Shown in pieces: positions 1-15,185 of a stretch of DNA of 64,000 nt. The translations under genes were made by a program, and so were the position numbers. Every line of letters starts with the position of its first letter. The stretch's first letter is position 1. Under the pieces are notes generated by a model, which had not been told where the DNA came from, ran no database searches, and saw nothing but the letters and a program-made list of their open reading frames with translations. The stretch spans positions 1 through 64,000 of the forward strand of contig CALZFC010000256.1 of assembly GCA_945643635.1 (NCBI GenBank), written 5' to 3'. Origin of the DNA: Allodiplogaster sudhausi. Taxonomy: Eukaryota; Nematoda; Chromadorea; Rhabditida; Diplogasteridae.

Positions 1-3000
1 TTCTAGGCCCCTATGGACTGTCCATGCAAAATTTCACGTCGATTGAACAAAATGTTTGACGACCACGACTACGCAACCGATGGTCATAAATTCCGAAGGC
101 TATAAATCAGTAAAAAATATTTTTTATACTTGAGGACAATAACTTTATGTATTATAGGCTTGTTCTACGAAAATTTGTAGGAGTTTACGCCCATAAGACA
201 TGTCGATTGGAAACTGTTTGCTTCGATTTTGACTACTCAGAAGTGAACAGAACACGAAATTTTGATTTAATCAGATTATTGGCCTGGTTTTTTCTTCATT
301 CTTGTAGTAGGAAGCTGACATTTTTCCATGTGGTTCTAGGCCCCTATGGACTGTCCATGCGAAATTTCACGTCGATTGAACAAAATTTTTGACGACCACG
401 ACTACGCAACCGATGGTCATAAATTCCGAGGCTATAAATCAGTAAAAAATGTTTTTATACTTGAGGACAATAACTTTATGTATTATAGGCTTTTTCTACA
501 AAAATTTGTAGGAGTTTACGCCCATAAGACATGTCGATTGGAAACTGTTTGCTTCGATTTTGACTACTCAGAAGTGAACACGAAATTTTGATTTAACCAG
601 ATTATTGGCCTGGTTTTTTCTTCATTCTTGTAGTAGGAAGCTGAAATTTTTCCATGTGGGTTACTAGGCCCCTATGGACAGTCCATGCAAAATTTCACGT
701 CGATTGAACAAAATTTTGACGACCACGACTACGCAACCGATGGTCATAAATTCCGAAGGCTATAAATCAGTAAAAAATTATTTAATACTTGAGGACAATA
801 ACTTTATGTATTATAGGCTTGTTCTACGAAAAATTGTAGGAGTTTACGCCATAAGACATGTCGATGGAAACTGTTTGCTTCGATTTTGACTACTCAGAAG
901 ATGAACACGAAATTCTGATTTAACCAGATTATTGGCCTGGTTTTTTCTCATTTCTTGTAGTAGGAAGCTGAAATTTTTCCATGTGGTTTCTAGGCCCCTA
1001 TGGACTGTCCATGCAAAATTTCACGTCGATTGAAACAAAATGTTTTGACGACCACGACTACGCAACCGATGGTCATAAATTCCGAAGGCTATAAATCAGT
1101 AAAAAAATATTTTTATACTTGAGGACAATAACTTTATGTATTATAGGCTTGTTCTACGAAAATTTGTAGGAGTTTACGCCCATAAGACATGTCGATTGGA
1201 AACTGTTTGCTTCGATTTGACTACTCAGAAAGATGACACACGAAATTCTGATTTAACCAGATTATTGGCCTGGTTTTTTTCTTCATTCTTGTAGTAGGAA
1301 GCTGAAATTTTTCCATGTGGTTTCTAGGCCCCTATGGACTGTCCATGCAAAATTTCACGTCGATTGAACAAAATGTTTGACGACCACGACTACGCAACCG
1401 ATGGTCATAAATTCCGAAGGCTATAAATCAGTAAAAAAATATTTTTATACTTGAGGACAATAACTTTGATGTATTATAGGCTTGTTCTACGAAAACTTGT
1501 AGGAGTTTTACGCCCATAAGACATGTCGATTGGAAACTGTTTGCTTCGATTTTGACTACTCAGAAGATGAACACGAATTTTGATTTAATCAGATTATTGG
1601 CCTGGTTTTTTCTCTTCATTCTTGTAGTAGGAAGCTGAAATTTTTCCATGTGGTTTTCTAGGCCCCTATGGACTGTCCATGCAAAATTTCACGTCGATTG
1701 AACAAAATGTTTGACGACCACGACTACGCAACCGATGGTCATAAATTCCGAAGGCTATAAATCAGTAAAAAAATATTTTTATACTTGAGGACAATAACTT
1801 TATGTATTATAGGCTTGTTCTACTACGAACAATTTGTAGGAGTTTACGCCATAAGACATGTCGATTGGAAACTGTTTGCTTCGATTTTGACTACTCAGAA
1901 GTGAACACGAAATTTTGATTTAACCAGATTATTGGCCTGGTTTTTTCTTTCATTCTTGTAGTAGGAAGCTGACATTTTTCCATGTGGTTTCTAGGCCCCT
2001 ATGGACTGTCCATGCGAAATTTCACGTCGATTGAACAAAATTTTGACGACCACGACTACGCAACCGATGGTCATAAATTCCGAAGCTATAAATCAGTAAA
2101 AAAATGTTTTTATATACTTGAGGACAATAACTTTATGTATTATAGGCTTGTTCTACGAAAAATTTGTAGGAGTTTACGCCCATAAGACATGTCGATTGGA
2201 AACTGTTTGCTTCGATTTTGACTACTCAGAAGTGAACACGAAATTTTGATTTAACCAGATTATTGGCCTGGTTTTTTCTTCATTCTTGTAGTAGGAAGCT
2301 GAAATTTTTCCATGTGGTTACTAGGCCCCTATGGGACAGTCCATGCAAAATTTCACGTCGATTGAACAAAATTTTTGACGACCACGACTACGCAACCGAT
2401 GGTCATAAATTCCGAAGGCTATAAATCAGTAAAAAATATTTTTATACTTGAGGACAATAACTTTATGTATTATAGGCTTGTTCTACGAAAATTTGTAGGA
2501 GTTTACGCCCATAAGACATGTCGATTGGAAACTGTTTGCTTCGATTTTGACTACTCAGAAGATGAACACGAAATTCTGATTTAACCAGATTATTGGCCTG
2601 GTTTTTTCTTCATTCTTGTAGTAGGAAGCTGAAATTTTCCATGTGGTTTCTAGGCCCCTATGGACTGTCCATGCAAAATTTCACGTCGATTGAACAAAAT
2701 GTTGACGACCACGACTACGCAACCGATGGTCATAAATTCCGAAGGCTATAAATCAGTAAAAAAATATTTTTATACTTGAGGACAATAACTTTATGTATTA
2801 TAGGCTTGTTCTACGAAAAATTTGTAGGAGTTTACGCCCATAAGACATGTCGATTGGAAACTGTTTGCTTCGATTTTGACTACTCAGAAGATGAACACGA
2901 ATTTTGATTTAATCAGATTATTGGCCTGGTTTTTTCTTCATTCTTGTAGTAGGAAGCTGAAATTTTTCCATGTGGTTTCTAGGCCCCTATGGACTGTCCA

Positions 3001-5934
3001 TGCAAAATTTCACGTCGATTGAACAAAATGTTTGACGACCACGACTACGCAACCGATGGTCATAAATTCCGAAGGCTATAAATCAGTAAAAAAATTTTTA
3101 TACTTGAGGACAATAACTTTATGTATTATAGGCTTGTTCTACGAACAATTTGTAGGAGTTTACGCCCATAAGACATGTCGATTGGAAACTGTTTGCTTCG
3201 ATTTTGACTACTCAGAAGTGAACACGAAATTTTGATTTAACCAGATTATTGGCCTGGTTTTTTCTTCATTCTTGTAGTAGGAAGCTGACATTTTTCCATG
3301 TGGTTTCTAGGCCCCTATGGACTGTCCATGCGAAATTTCACGTCGATTGAACAAAATTTTGACGACCACGACTACGCAACCGATGGTCATAAATTCCGAA
3401 GGCTATAAATCAGTAAAAAAATGTTTTATACTTGAGGACAATAACTTTATGTATTATAGGCTTGTTCTACGAAAAATTTGTAGGAGTTTACGCCCATAAG
3501 ACATGTCGATTGGAAACTGTTTGCTTCGATTTTGACTACTCAGAAGTGAACACGAAATTTGATTTAACCAGATTATTGGCCTGGTTTTTTCTTCATTCTT
3601 GTAGTAGGAAGCTGAAATTTTTCCATGTGGTTACTAGGCCCCTATGGACAGTCCATGCAAAATTTCACGTCGATTGAACAAAATTTTTGACGACCACGAC
3701 TACGCAACCGATGGTCATAAATTCCGAAGGCTATAAATCAGTAAAAAATTATTTTAATACTTGAGGACAATAACTTTATGTATTATAGGCTTGTTCTACG
3801 AAAAATTTGTAGGAGTTTACGCCCATAAGACATGTCGATTGGAAACTGTTTGCTTCGATTTTGACTACTCAGAAGATGAAACACGAAATTCTGATTTAAC
3901 CAGATTATTGGCCTGGTTTTTTCTTCTTCATTCTTGTAGTAGGAAGCTGAAATTTTTCCATGTGGTTTCTAGGCCCCTATGGACTGTCCATGCAAAATTT
4001 CACGTCGATTGAACAAAATGTTTGACGACCACGACTACGCAACCGATGGTCATAAATTCCGAAGGCTATAAATCAGTAAAAAAATATTTTTATACTTGAG
4101 GACAATAACTTTATGTATTATAGGCTTGTTCTACGAAAAGAAAATTTGTAGGAGTTTACGCCCATAAGACATGTCGATTGGAAACTGTTTGCTTCGATTT
4201 TGACTACTCAGAAGATGAACCGAAATTCTGATTTAACCAGATTATTGGCCTGGTTTTTTCTTCATTCTTGTAGTAGGAAGCTGAAATTTTTCCATGTGGT
4301 TTCTAGGCCCCTATGGACTGTCCATGCAAAATTTCACGTCGATTGAACAAAATGTTTGACGACACGACTACGCAACCGATGGTCATAAATTCCGAAGGCT
4401 ATAAATCAGTAAAAAAATATTTTTATACTTGAGGACAATAACTTTATGTATTATAGGCTTGTTCTACGAAAAATTTGTAGGAGTTTACGCCCATAAGACA
4501 TGTCGATTGAAACTGTTTGCTTCGATTTTGACTACTCAGAAGATGAACACGAAATTTTGATTTAATCAGATTATTGGCCTGGTTTTTCTTCATTCTTGTA
4601 GTAGGAAGCTGAAATTTTTCCATGTGGTTTCTAGGCCCCTATGGACTGTCCATGCAAAATTTCACGTCGATTGAACAAAATGTTTGACGACCACGACTAC
4701 GCAACCGATGGTCATAAATTCCGAAGGCTATAAATCAGTAAAAAAATATTTTTATACTTGAGGACAATAACTTTATGTATTATAGGCTTGTTCTACGAAA
4801 AATTTGTAGGAGTTTACGCCCATAAGACATGTCGATTGGAAACTGTTTGCTTCGATTTTGACTACTCAGAAGATGAACACGAAATTCTGATTTAACCAGA
4901 TTATTGGCCTGGTTTTTTCTTCATTCTTGTAGTAGGAAGCTGAAATTTTTCCATGTGGTTTCTAGGCCCCTATGGACTGTCCATGCAAACTTTCACGTCG
5001 ATTGAACAAAATGTTTGACGACCACGACTACGCAACCGATGGTCATAAATTCCGAAGGCTATAAATCAGTAAAAAAATATTTTTATACTTGAGGACAATA
5101 ACTTTATGTATTATAGGCTTGTTCTACGAAAAATTTGTAGGAGTTTACGCCCATAAGACATGTCGATTGGAAACTGTTTGCTTCGATTTTGACTACTCAG
5201 AAGATGAACACGAAATTCTGATTTAACCAGATTATTGGCCTGGTTTTTTCTTCATTCTTGTAGTAGGAAGCTGAAATTTTTCCATGTGGTTTCTAGGCCC
5301 CTATGGACTGTCCATGCAAAATTTCACGTCGATTGAACAAAATGTTTGACGACCACGACTACGCAACCGATGGTCATAAATTCCGAAGGCTATAAATCAG
5401 TAAAAAAATATTTTTATACTTGAGGACAATAACTTTATGTATTATAGGCTTGTTCTACGAGAAAATTTGTAGGAGTTTACGCCCATAAGACATGTCGATT
5501 GGAAACTGTTTGCTTCGATTTTGACTACTCAGAAGATGAACACGAAATTTTGATTTAATCAGATTATTGGCCTGGTTTTTTCTTCATTCTTGTAGTAGGA
5601 AGCTGAAATTTTTCCATGTGGTTTCTAGGCCCCTATGGACTGTCCATGCAAAATTTCACGTCGATTGAACAAAATGTTTGACGACCACGACTACGCAACC
5701 GATGGTCATAAATTCCGAAGGCTATAAATCAGTAAAAAAATATTTTTATACTTGAGGACAATAACTTTATGTATTATAGGCTTGTTCTACGAAAAATTTG
5801 TAGGAGTTTACGCCCATAAGACATGTCGATTGGAAACTGTTTGCTTCGATTTTGACTACTCAGAAGTGAACACGAAATTTTGATTTAACCAGATTATTGG
5901 CCTGGTTTTTTCTTCATTCTTGTAGTAGGAAGCT

Positions 5935-8900
5935 GACATTTTTCCATGTGGTTTCTAGGCCCCTATGGACTGTCCATGCGAAATTTCACGTCGATTGAAC
6001 AAAATTTTTGACGACCACGACTACGCAACCGATGGTCATAAATTCCGAAGGCTATAAATCAGTAAAAAATTATTTTTAATACTTGAGGACAATAACTTTA
6101 TGTATTATAGGCTTGTTCTACGAAAAATTTGTAGGAGTTTACGCCCATAAGACATGTCGATTGGAAACTGTTTGCTTCGATTTTGACTACTCAGAAGATG
6201 AACACGAAATTTTGATTTAATCAGATTATTGGCCTGGTTTTTTCTTCATTCTTGTAGTAGGAAGCTGAAATTTTTCCATGTGGTTTCTAGGCCCCTATGG
6301 ACTGTCCATGCAAAATTTCACGTCGATTGAACAAAATGTATGACGACCACGACTACGCAACCGATGGTCATAAATTCCGAAGGCTATAAATCAGTAAAAA
6401 AATATTTTTATACTTGAGGACAATAACTTTATGTATTATAGGCTTGTTCTACGAAAAAATTTGTAGGAGTTTACGCCCATAAGACATGTCGATTGGAAAC
6501 TGTTTGCTTCGATTTTGACTACTCAGAAGTGAACACGAAATTTTTGATTTAACCAGATTATTGGCCTGGTTTTTTCTTCATTCTTGTAGTAGGAAGCTGA
6601 AATTTTTCCATGTGGTTTCTAGGCCCCTATGGACTGTCCATGCAAAATTTCACGTCGATTGAACAAAATGTTTGACGACCACGACTACGCAACCGATGGT
6701 CATAAATTCCGAAGGCTATAAATCAGTAAAAAATATTTTTATACTTGAGGACAATAACTTTATGTATTATAGGCTTGTTCTACGAAAATTTGTAGGAGTT
6801 TACGCCCATAAGACATGTCGATTGGAAACTGTTTGCTTCGATTTTGACTACTCAGAAGATGAACACGAAATTTTGATTTAATCAGATTATTGGCCTGGTT
6901 TTTTCTTCATTCTTGTAGTAGGAAGCTGAAATTTTTCCATGTGGTTTCTAGGCCCCTATGGACTGTCCATGCAAAATTTCACGTCGATTGAACAAAATGT
7001 ATGACGACCACGACTACGCAACCGATGGTCATAAATTCCGAAGGCTATAAATCAGTAAAAAAATATTTTTATACTTGAGGACAATAACTTTATGTATTAT
7101 AGGCTTGTTCTACGAAATATTTGTAGGAGTTTACGCCCATAAGACATGTCGATTGGAAACTGTTTGCTTCGATTTTGACTACTCAGAAGTGAACACGAAA
7201 TTTTGATTTAACCAGATTATTGGCCTGGTTTTTTTCTTCATTCTTGTAGTAGGAAGCTGAAATTTTTCCATGTGGTTTCTAGGCCCCTATGGACTGTCCA
7301 TGCAAAATTTCACGTCGATTGAACAAAATGTTTGACGACCACGACTACGCAACCGATGGTCATAAATTCCGAAGGCTATAAATCAGTAAAAAAATATTTT
7401 TATACTTGAGGACAATAACTTTATGTATTATAGGCTTGTTCTACTACGAAAAATTTGTAGGAGTTTACGCCCATAAGACATGTCGATTGGAAACTGTTTG
7501 CTTCGATTTTGACTACTCAGAAGATGAACACGAATTTTGATTTAATCAGATTATTGGCCTGGTTTTTTCTTCATTCTTGTAGTAGGAAGCTGAAATTTTT
7601 CCATGTGGTTTCTAGGCCCCTATGGACTGTCCATGCAAAATTTCACGTCGATTGAACAAAATGTTTGACGACCACGACTACGCAACCGATGGTCATAAAT
7701 TCCGAAGGCTATAAATCAGTAAAAAATTTTTTTATACTTGAGGACAATAACTTTATGTATTATAGGCTTGTTCTACGAAAAATTTGTAGGAGTTTACGCC
7801 CATAAGACATGTCGATTGGAAACTGTTTGCTTCGATTTTGACTACTCAGAAGTGAACACGAAATTTTGATTTAACCAGATTATTGGCCTGGTTTTTTCTT
7901 CATTCTTGTAGTAGGAAGCTGAAATTTTTCCATGTGGTTTCTAGGCCCCTATGGACTGTCCATGCAAAATTTCACGTCGATTGAACAAAATGTTTGACGA
8001 CCACGACTACGCAGCCGATGGTCATAAATTCCGAAGGCTATAAATCAGTAAAAAATATTTTTATACTTGAGGACAATAACTTTATGTATTATAGGCTTGT
8101 TCTACGAAAAATTTGAAGGAGTTTACGCCCATAAGACATGTCGATTGGAAACTGTTTGCTTCGATTTTGACTACTCAGAAGATGAACACGAAATTTTGAT
8201 TTAACCAGATTATTGGCCTGGTTTTTTCTTCATTCTTGTAGTAGGAAGCTGAAATTTTCCAGGTGGTTTCTAGGCCCCTATGGACTGTCCATGCAAAATT
8301 TCACGTCGATTGAACAAAATGTTTGACGACCACGACTACGCAGCCGATGGTCATAAATTCCGAAGGCTATAAATCAGTAAAAAAATATTTTTATACTTGA
8401 GGACAATAACTTTATGTATTATAGGCTTGTTCTACGAAAAATTTGTAGGAGTTTACGCCATAAGATATGTCGATTGGAAACTGTTTGCTTCGATTTTGAC
8501 TACTCAGAAGATGAACACGAAATTTTGATTTAACCAGATTATTGGCCTGGTTTTTTCTTCATTCTTGTAGTAGGAAGCTGAAATTTTTCCAGGTGGTTTC
8601 TAGGCCCCTATGGACTGTCCATGCAAAATTTCACGTCGATTGAACAAAATGTTTGACGACCACGACTACGCAGCCGATGGTCATAAATTCCGAAGGCTAT
8701 AAATCAGTAAAAAAAAATTTTTATACTTGAGGACAATAACTTTATGTATTATAGGCTTGTTCTACGAAAAATTTGTAGGAGTTTACGCCCATAAGACATG
8801 TCGATTGGAAACTGTTTGCTTCGATTTTGACTACTCAGAAGTGAACACGAAATTTTGATTTAACCAGATTATTGGCCTGGTTTTTTCTTCATTCTTGTAG

Positions 8901-11900
8901 TAGAAAGCTGAAATTTTTCCATGTGGTTTCTAGGCCCGTATGGACTGTCCATGCAAAATTTCACGTCGATTGAACAAAATGTTTGACGACCACGACTACG
9001 CAGCCGATGGTCATAAATTCCGAAGGCTATAAATCAGTAAAAAAATATTTTTATACTTGAGGACAATAACTTTATGTATTATAGGCTTGTTCTACGAAAA
9101 ATTTGTAGGAGTTTACGCCCATAAGATATGTCGATTGGAAACTGTTTGCTTCGATTTTGACTACTCAGAAGATGAACACGAAATTTTGATTTAACCAGAT
9201 TATTGGCCTGGTTTTTTCTTCATTCTTGTAGTATTAAGCTGAAATTTTCCATGTGGTTTCTAGGCCCCTATGGACTGTCCATGCAAAATTTCACGTCGAT
9301 TGAACAAAATGTTTGACGACCACGACTACGCAGCCGATGGTCATAAATTCCGAAGGCTATAAATCAGTAAAAAAAAATATTTTATACTTGAGGACAATAA
9401 CTTTATGTATTATAGGCTTGTTCTACGAAAAATTTGTAGGAGTTTACGCCCATAAGATATGTCGATTGGAAACTGTTTGCTTCGATTTTGACTACTCAGA
9501 AGATGAACACGAAATTTTGATTTAACCAGATTATTGGCCTGGTTTTTCTTCATTCTTGTAGTAGGAAGCTGAAATTTTTCCAGGTGGTTTCTAGGCCCCT
9601 ATGGACTGTCCATGCAAAATTTCACGTCGATTGAACAAAATGTTTGACGACCACGACTACGCAGCCGATGGTCATAAATTCCGAAGGCTATAAATCAGTA
9701 AAAAAATATTTTATACTTGAGGACAATAACTTTATGTATTATAGGCTTGTTCTACGAAAAATTTGTAGGAGTTTACGCCCATAAGACATGTCGATTGGAA
9801 ACTGTTTGCTTCGATTTTGACTACTCAGAAGTGAACACGAAATTTTGATTTAACCAGATTATTGGCCTGGTTTTTTCTTCTTCATTCTTGTAGTAGGAAG
9901 CTGAAATTTTTCCATGTGGTTTTCTAGGCCCCTATGGACTGTCCATGCAAATTTCACGTCGATTGAACAAAATGTTTGACGACCACGACTACGCAGCCGA
10001 TGGTCATAAATTCCGAAGGCTATAAATCAGTAAAAAATATTTTTATACTTGAGGACAATAACTTTATGTATTATAGGCTTGTTCTACGAAAAATTTGTAG
10101 GAGTTTACGCCCATAAGATATGTCGATTGGAAACTGTTTGCTTCGATTTTGACTACTCAGAAGATGAACACGAAATTTTGATTTAACCAGATTATTGGCC
10201 TGGTTTTTCTTCATTCTTGTAGTATTAAGCTGAAATTTTTCCATGTGGTTTCTAGGCCCCTATGGACTGTCCATGCAAAATTTCACGTCGATTGAACAAA
10301 ATGTTTGACGACCACGACTACGCAGCCGATGGTCATAAATTCCGAAGGCTATAAATCAGTAAAAAAATATTTTTATACTTGAGGACAATAACTTTATGTA
10401 TTATAGGCTTGTTCTACGAAAATTTGTAGGAGTTTACGCCCATAAGATATGTCGATTGGAAACTGTTTGCTTCGATTTTGACTACTCAGAAGATGAACAC
10501 GAAATTTTGATTTAACCAGATTATTGGCCTGGTTTTTTCTTCATTCTTGTAGTAGGAAGCTGAAATTTTTCCATGTGGTTTCTAGGCCCCTATGGACTGT
10601 CCATGCGAAATTTCACGTCGATTGAACAAAATTTTTGACGACCACGACTACGCAACCGATGGTCATAATTCCGAAGGCTATAAATCAGTAAAAAATTATT
10701 TAATACTTGAGACATAACTTTATGTATTATAGGCTTGTTCTACGAAAAATTTGTAGGAGTTTACGCCCATAAGACATGTCGATTGGAAACTGTTTGCTTC
10801 GATTTGACTACTCAGAAGATGAACACGAAATTTTGATTTAATCAGATTATTGGCCTGGTTTTTTCTTCATTCTTGTAGTAGGAAGCTGAAATTTTTCCAT
10901 GTGGTTTCTAGGCCCCTATGGACTGTCCATGCAAAATTTCACGTCGATTGAACAAAATGTATGACGACCACGACTACGCAACCGATGGTCATAAATTCCG
11001 AAGGCTATAAATCAGTAAAAAAAATATTTTTATACTTGAGGACAATAACTTTATGTATTATAGGCTTGTTCTACGAAATATTTGTAGGAGTTTACGCCCA
11101 TAAGACATGTCGATTGGAAACTGTTTGCTTCGATTTTGACTACTCAGAAGTGAACACGAAATTTTGATTTAACCAGATTATTGGCCTGGTTTTTTCTTCA
11201 TTCTTGTAGTAGGAAGCTGAAATTTTTCCATGTGGTTTCTAGGCCCCTATGGACTGTCCATGCAAAATTTCACGTCGATTGAACAAAATGTTTGACGACC
11301 ACGACTACGCAACCGATGGTCATAAATTCCGAAGGCTATAAATCAGTAAAAAAATTTTTATACTTGAGGACAATAACTTTATGTATTATAGGCTTGTTCT
11401 ACGAAAAATTTGTAGGAGTTTACGCCCATAAGACATGTCGATTGGAAACTGTTTGCTTCGATTTTGACTACTCAGAAGATGAACACGAAATTTTGATTTA
11501 ATCAGATTATTGGCCTGGTTTTTTCTTCATTCTTGTAGTAGGAAGCTGAAATTTTTCCATGTGGTTTCTAGGCCCCTATGGACTGTCCATGCAAAATTTC
11601 ACGTCGATTGAACAAAATGTATGACGACCACGACTACGCAACCGATGGTCATAAATTCCGAAGGCTATAAATCAGTAAAAAAATATTTTTATACTTGAGG
11701 ACAATAACTTTATGTATTATAGGCTTGTTCTACGAAATATTTGTAGGAGTTTACGCCCATAAGACATGTCGATTGGAAACTGTTTGCTTCGATTTTGACT
11801 ACTCAGAAGTGAACACGAAATTTTGATTTAACCAGATTATTGGCCTGGTTTTTTCTTCATTCTTGTAGTAGGAAGCTGAAATTTTCCATGTGGTTTCTAG

Positions 11901-14900
11901 GCCCCTATGGACTGTCCATGCAAAATTTCACGTCGATTGAACAAAATGTTTGACGACCACGACTACGCAACCGATGGTCATAAATTCCGAAGGCTATAAA
12001 TCAGTAAAAAATATTTTTATACTTGAGGACAATAACTTTATGTATTATAGGCTTGTTCTACTACGAAAATTTGTAGGAGTTTACGCCCATAAGACATGTC
12101 GATTGGAAACTGTTTGCTTCGATTTTGACTACTCAGAAGATGAACACGAAATTTTGATTTAATCAGATTATTGGCCTGGTTTTTTCTTCATTCTTGTAGT
12201 AGGAAGCTGAAATTTTTCCATGTGGTTTCTAGGCCCCTATGGACTGTCCATGCAAAATTTCACGTCGATTGAACAAAATGTTTGACGACCACGACTACGC
12301 AACCGATGGTCATAAATTCCGAAGGCTATAAATCAGTAAAAAAATATTTTTATACTTGAGGACAATAACTTTATGTATTATAGGCTTGTTCTACGAAAAA
12401 TTTGTAGGAGTTTACGCCCATAAGACATGTCGATTGGAAACTGTTTGCTTCGATTTTGACTACTCAGAAGTGAACACGAAATTTTGATTTAACCAGATTA
12501 TTGGCCTGGTTTTTTCTTCATTCTTGTAGTAGGAAGCTGAAATTTTTCCATGTGGTTTCTAGGCCCCTATGGACTGTCCATGCAAAATTTCACGTCGATT
12601 GAACAAAATGTTTGACGACCACGACTACGCAGCCGATGGTCATAAATTCCGAAGGCTATAAATCAGTAAAAAAATATTTTTATACTTGAGGACAATAACT
12701 TTATGTATTATAGGCTTGTTCTACGAAAAATTTGAAGGAGTTTACGCCCATAAGACATGTCGATTGGAAACTGTTTGCTTCGATTTTGACTACTCAGAAG
12801 ATGAACACGAAATTTTGATTTAACCAGATTATTGGCCTGGTTTTTTTCTTCATTCTTGTAGTAGGAAGCTGAAATTTTTCCAGGTGGTTTCTAGGCCCCT
12901 ATGGACTGTCCATGCAAAATTTCACGTCGATTGAACAAAATGTTTGACGACCACGACTACGCAGCCGATGGTCATAAATTCCGAAGGCTATAAATCAGTA
13001 AAAAAATATTTTTATACTTGAGGACAATAACTTTATGTATTATAGGCTTGTTCTACGAAAAATTTGTAGGAGTTTACGCCCATAAGATATGTCGATTGGA
13101 AACTGTTTGCTTCGATTTTGACTACTCAGAAGATGAACACGAAATTTTGATTTAACCAGATTATTGGCCTGGTTTTTTCTTCATTCTTGTAGTAGGAAGC
13201 TGAAATTTTTCCAGGTGGTTTCTAGGCCCCTATGGACTGTCCATGCAAAATTTCACGTCGATTGAACAAAATGTTTGACGACCACGACTACGCAGCCGAT
13301 GGTCATAAATTCCGAAGGCTATAAATCAGTAAAAAAAATATTTTTATACTTGAGGACAATAACTTTATGTATTATAGGCTTGTTCTACGAAAAATTTGTA
13401 GGAGTTTACGCCCATAAGACATGTCGATTGGAAACTGTTTGCTTCGATTTTGACTACTCAGAAGTGAACACGAAATTTTGATTTAACCAGATTATTGGCC
13501 TGGTTTTTTCTTCATTCTTGTAGTAGAAAGCTGAAATTTTTCCATGTGGTTTCTAGGCCCGTATGGACTGTCCATGCAAAATTTCACGTCGATTGAACAA
13601 AATGTTTGACGACCACGACTACGCAGCCGATGGTCATAAATTCCGAAGGCTATAAATCAGTAAAAAAATATTTTTATACTTGAGGACAATAACTTTATGT
13701 ATTATAGGCTTGTTCTACGAAAAATTTGTAGGAGTTTACGCCCATAAGATATGTCGATTGGAAACTGTTTGCTTCGATTTTGACTACTCAGAAGATGAAC
13801 ACGAAATTTTGATTTAACCAGATTATTGGCCTGGTTTTTTCTTCATTCTTGTAATATTAAGCTGAAATTTTTCCATGTGGTTTCTAGGCCCCTATGGACT
13901 GTCCATGCAAAATTTCACGTCGATTGAACAAAATGTTTGACGACCACGACTACGCAGCCGATGGTCATAAATTCCGAAGGCTATAAATCAGTAAAAAAAT
14001 ATTTTTATACTTGAGGACAATAACTTTATGTATTATAGGCTTGTTCTACTACGAAAAATTTGTAGGAGTTTACGCCCATAAGATATGTCGATTGGAAACT
14101 GTTTGCTTCGATTTTGACTACTCAGAAGATGAACACGAAATTTTGATTTAACCAGATTATTGGCCTGGTTTTTTCTTCATTCTTGTAGTAGGAAGCTGAA
14201 ATTTTTCCAGGTGGTTTCTAGGCCCCTATGGACTGTCCATGCAAAATTTCACGTCGATTGAACAAAATGTTTGACGACCACGACTACGCAGCCGATGGTC
14301 ATAAATTCCGAAGGCTATAAATCAGTAAAAAAATATTTTTTACTTGAGGACAATAACTTTATGTATTATAGGCTTGTTCTACGAAAAATTTGTAGGAGTT
14401 TACGCCCATAAGACATGTCGATTGGAAACTGTTTGCTTCGATTTTGACTACTCAGAAGTGAACACGAAATTTTGATTTAACCAGATTATTGGCCTGGTTT
14501 TTTCTTCATTCTTGTAGTAGGAAGCTGAAATTTTTCCATGTGGTTTCTAGGCCCCTATGGACTGTCCATGCAAAATTTCACGTCGATTGAACAAAATGTT
14601 TGACGACCACGACTACGCAGCCGATGGTCATAAATTCCGAAGGCTATAAATCAGTAAAAAAATATTTTTATACTTGAGGACAATAACTTTATGTATTATA
14701 GGCTTGTTCTACGAAAATTTGTAGGAGTTTACGCCCATAAGATATGTCGATTGGAAACTGTTTGCTTCGATTTTGACTACTCAGAAGATGAACACGAAAT
14801 TTTGATTTAACCAGATTATTGGCCTGGTTTTTTCTTCATTCTTGTAGTATTAAGCTGAAATTTTTCCATGTGGTTTCTAGGCCCCTATGGACTGTCCATG

Positions 14901-15185
14901 CAAAATTTCACGTCGATTGAACAAAATGTTTGACGACCACGACTACGCAGCCGATGGTCATAAATTCCGAAGGCTATAAATCAGTAAAAAAATATTTTTA
15001 TACTTGAGGACAATAACTTTATGTATTATAGGCTTGTTCTACGAAAAATTTGTAGGAGTTTACGCCCATAAGATATGTCGATTGGAAACTGTTTGCTTCG
15101 ATTTTGACTACTCAGAAGATGAACACGAAATTTTGATTTAACCAGATTATTGGCCTGGTTTTTTCTTCATTCTTGTAGTAGGAAG
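5935..15185. repeat. 14-monomer (4.62-kb) tandem duplication inside the satellite
   Basis: Rare monomer variants recur with a constant offset of about 4,620 bp, which is 14 units. Examples are TGTATGACG at 6,337 and 6,998 versus 10,958 and 11,618; the switch to CAGCCG at 8,011 versus 12,630; ATTTGAAGGAG at about 8,111 versus 12,731; the unique CCCGTATGG at 8,938 versus 13,561; and the GCGAAATTTC unit at 5,979 versus 10,606. Copy 1 is about 5,935-10,560 and copy 2 about 10,561-15,185. This shows a recent large-scale unequal exchange or amplification on top of the monomer repeat. Confidence 0.82.

Noticed and set aside
147..13481. Repeated 60-83-codon ORFs in the satellite
   Set aside because: The same frames recur in every monomer and are broken or shifted by indels; no start context or splice signals. 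They are by-products of the repeat.
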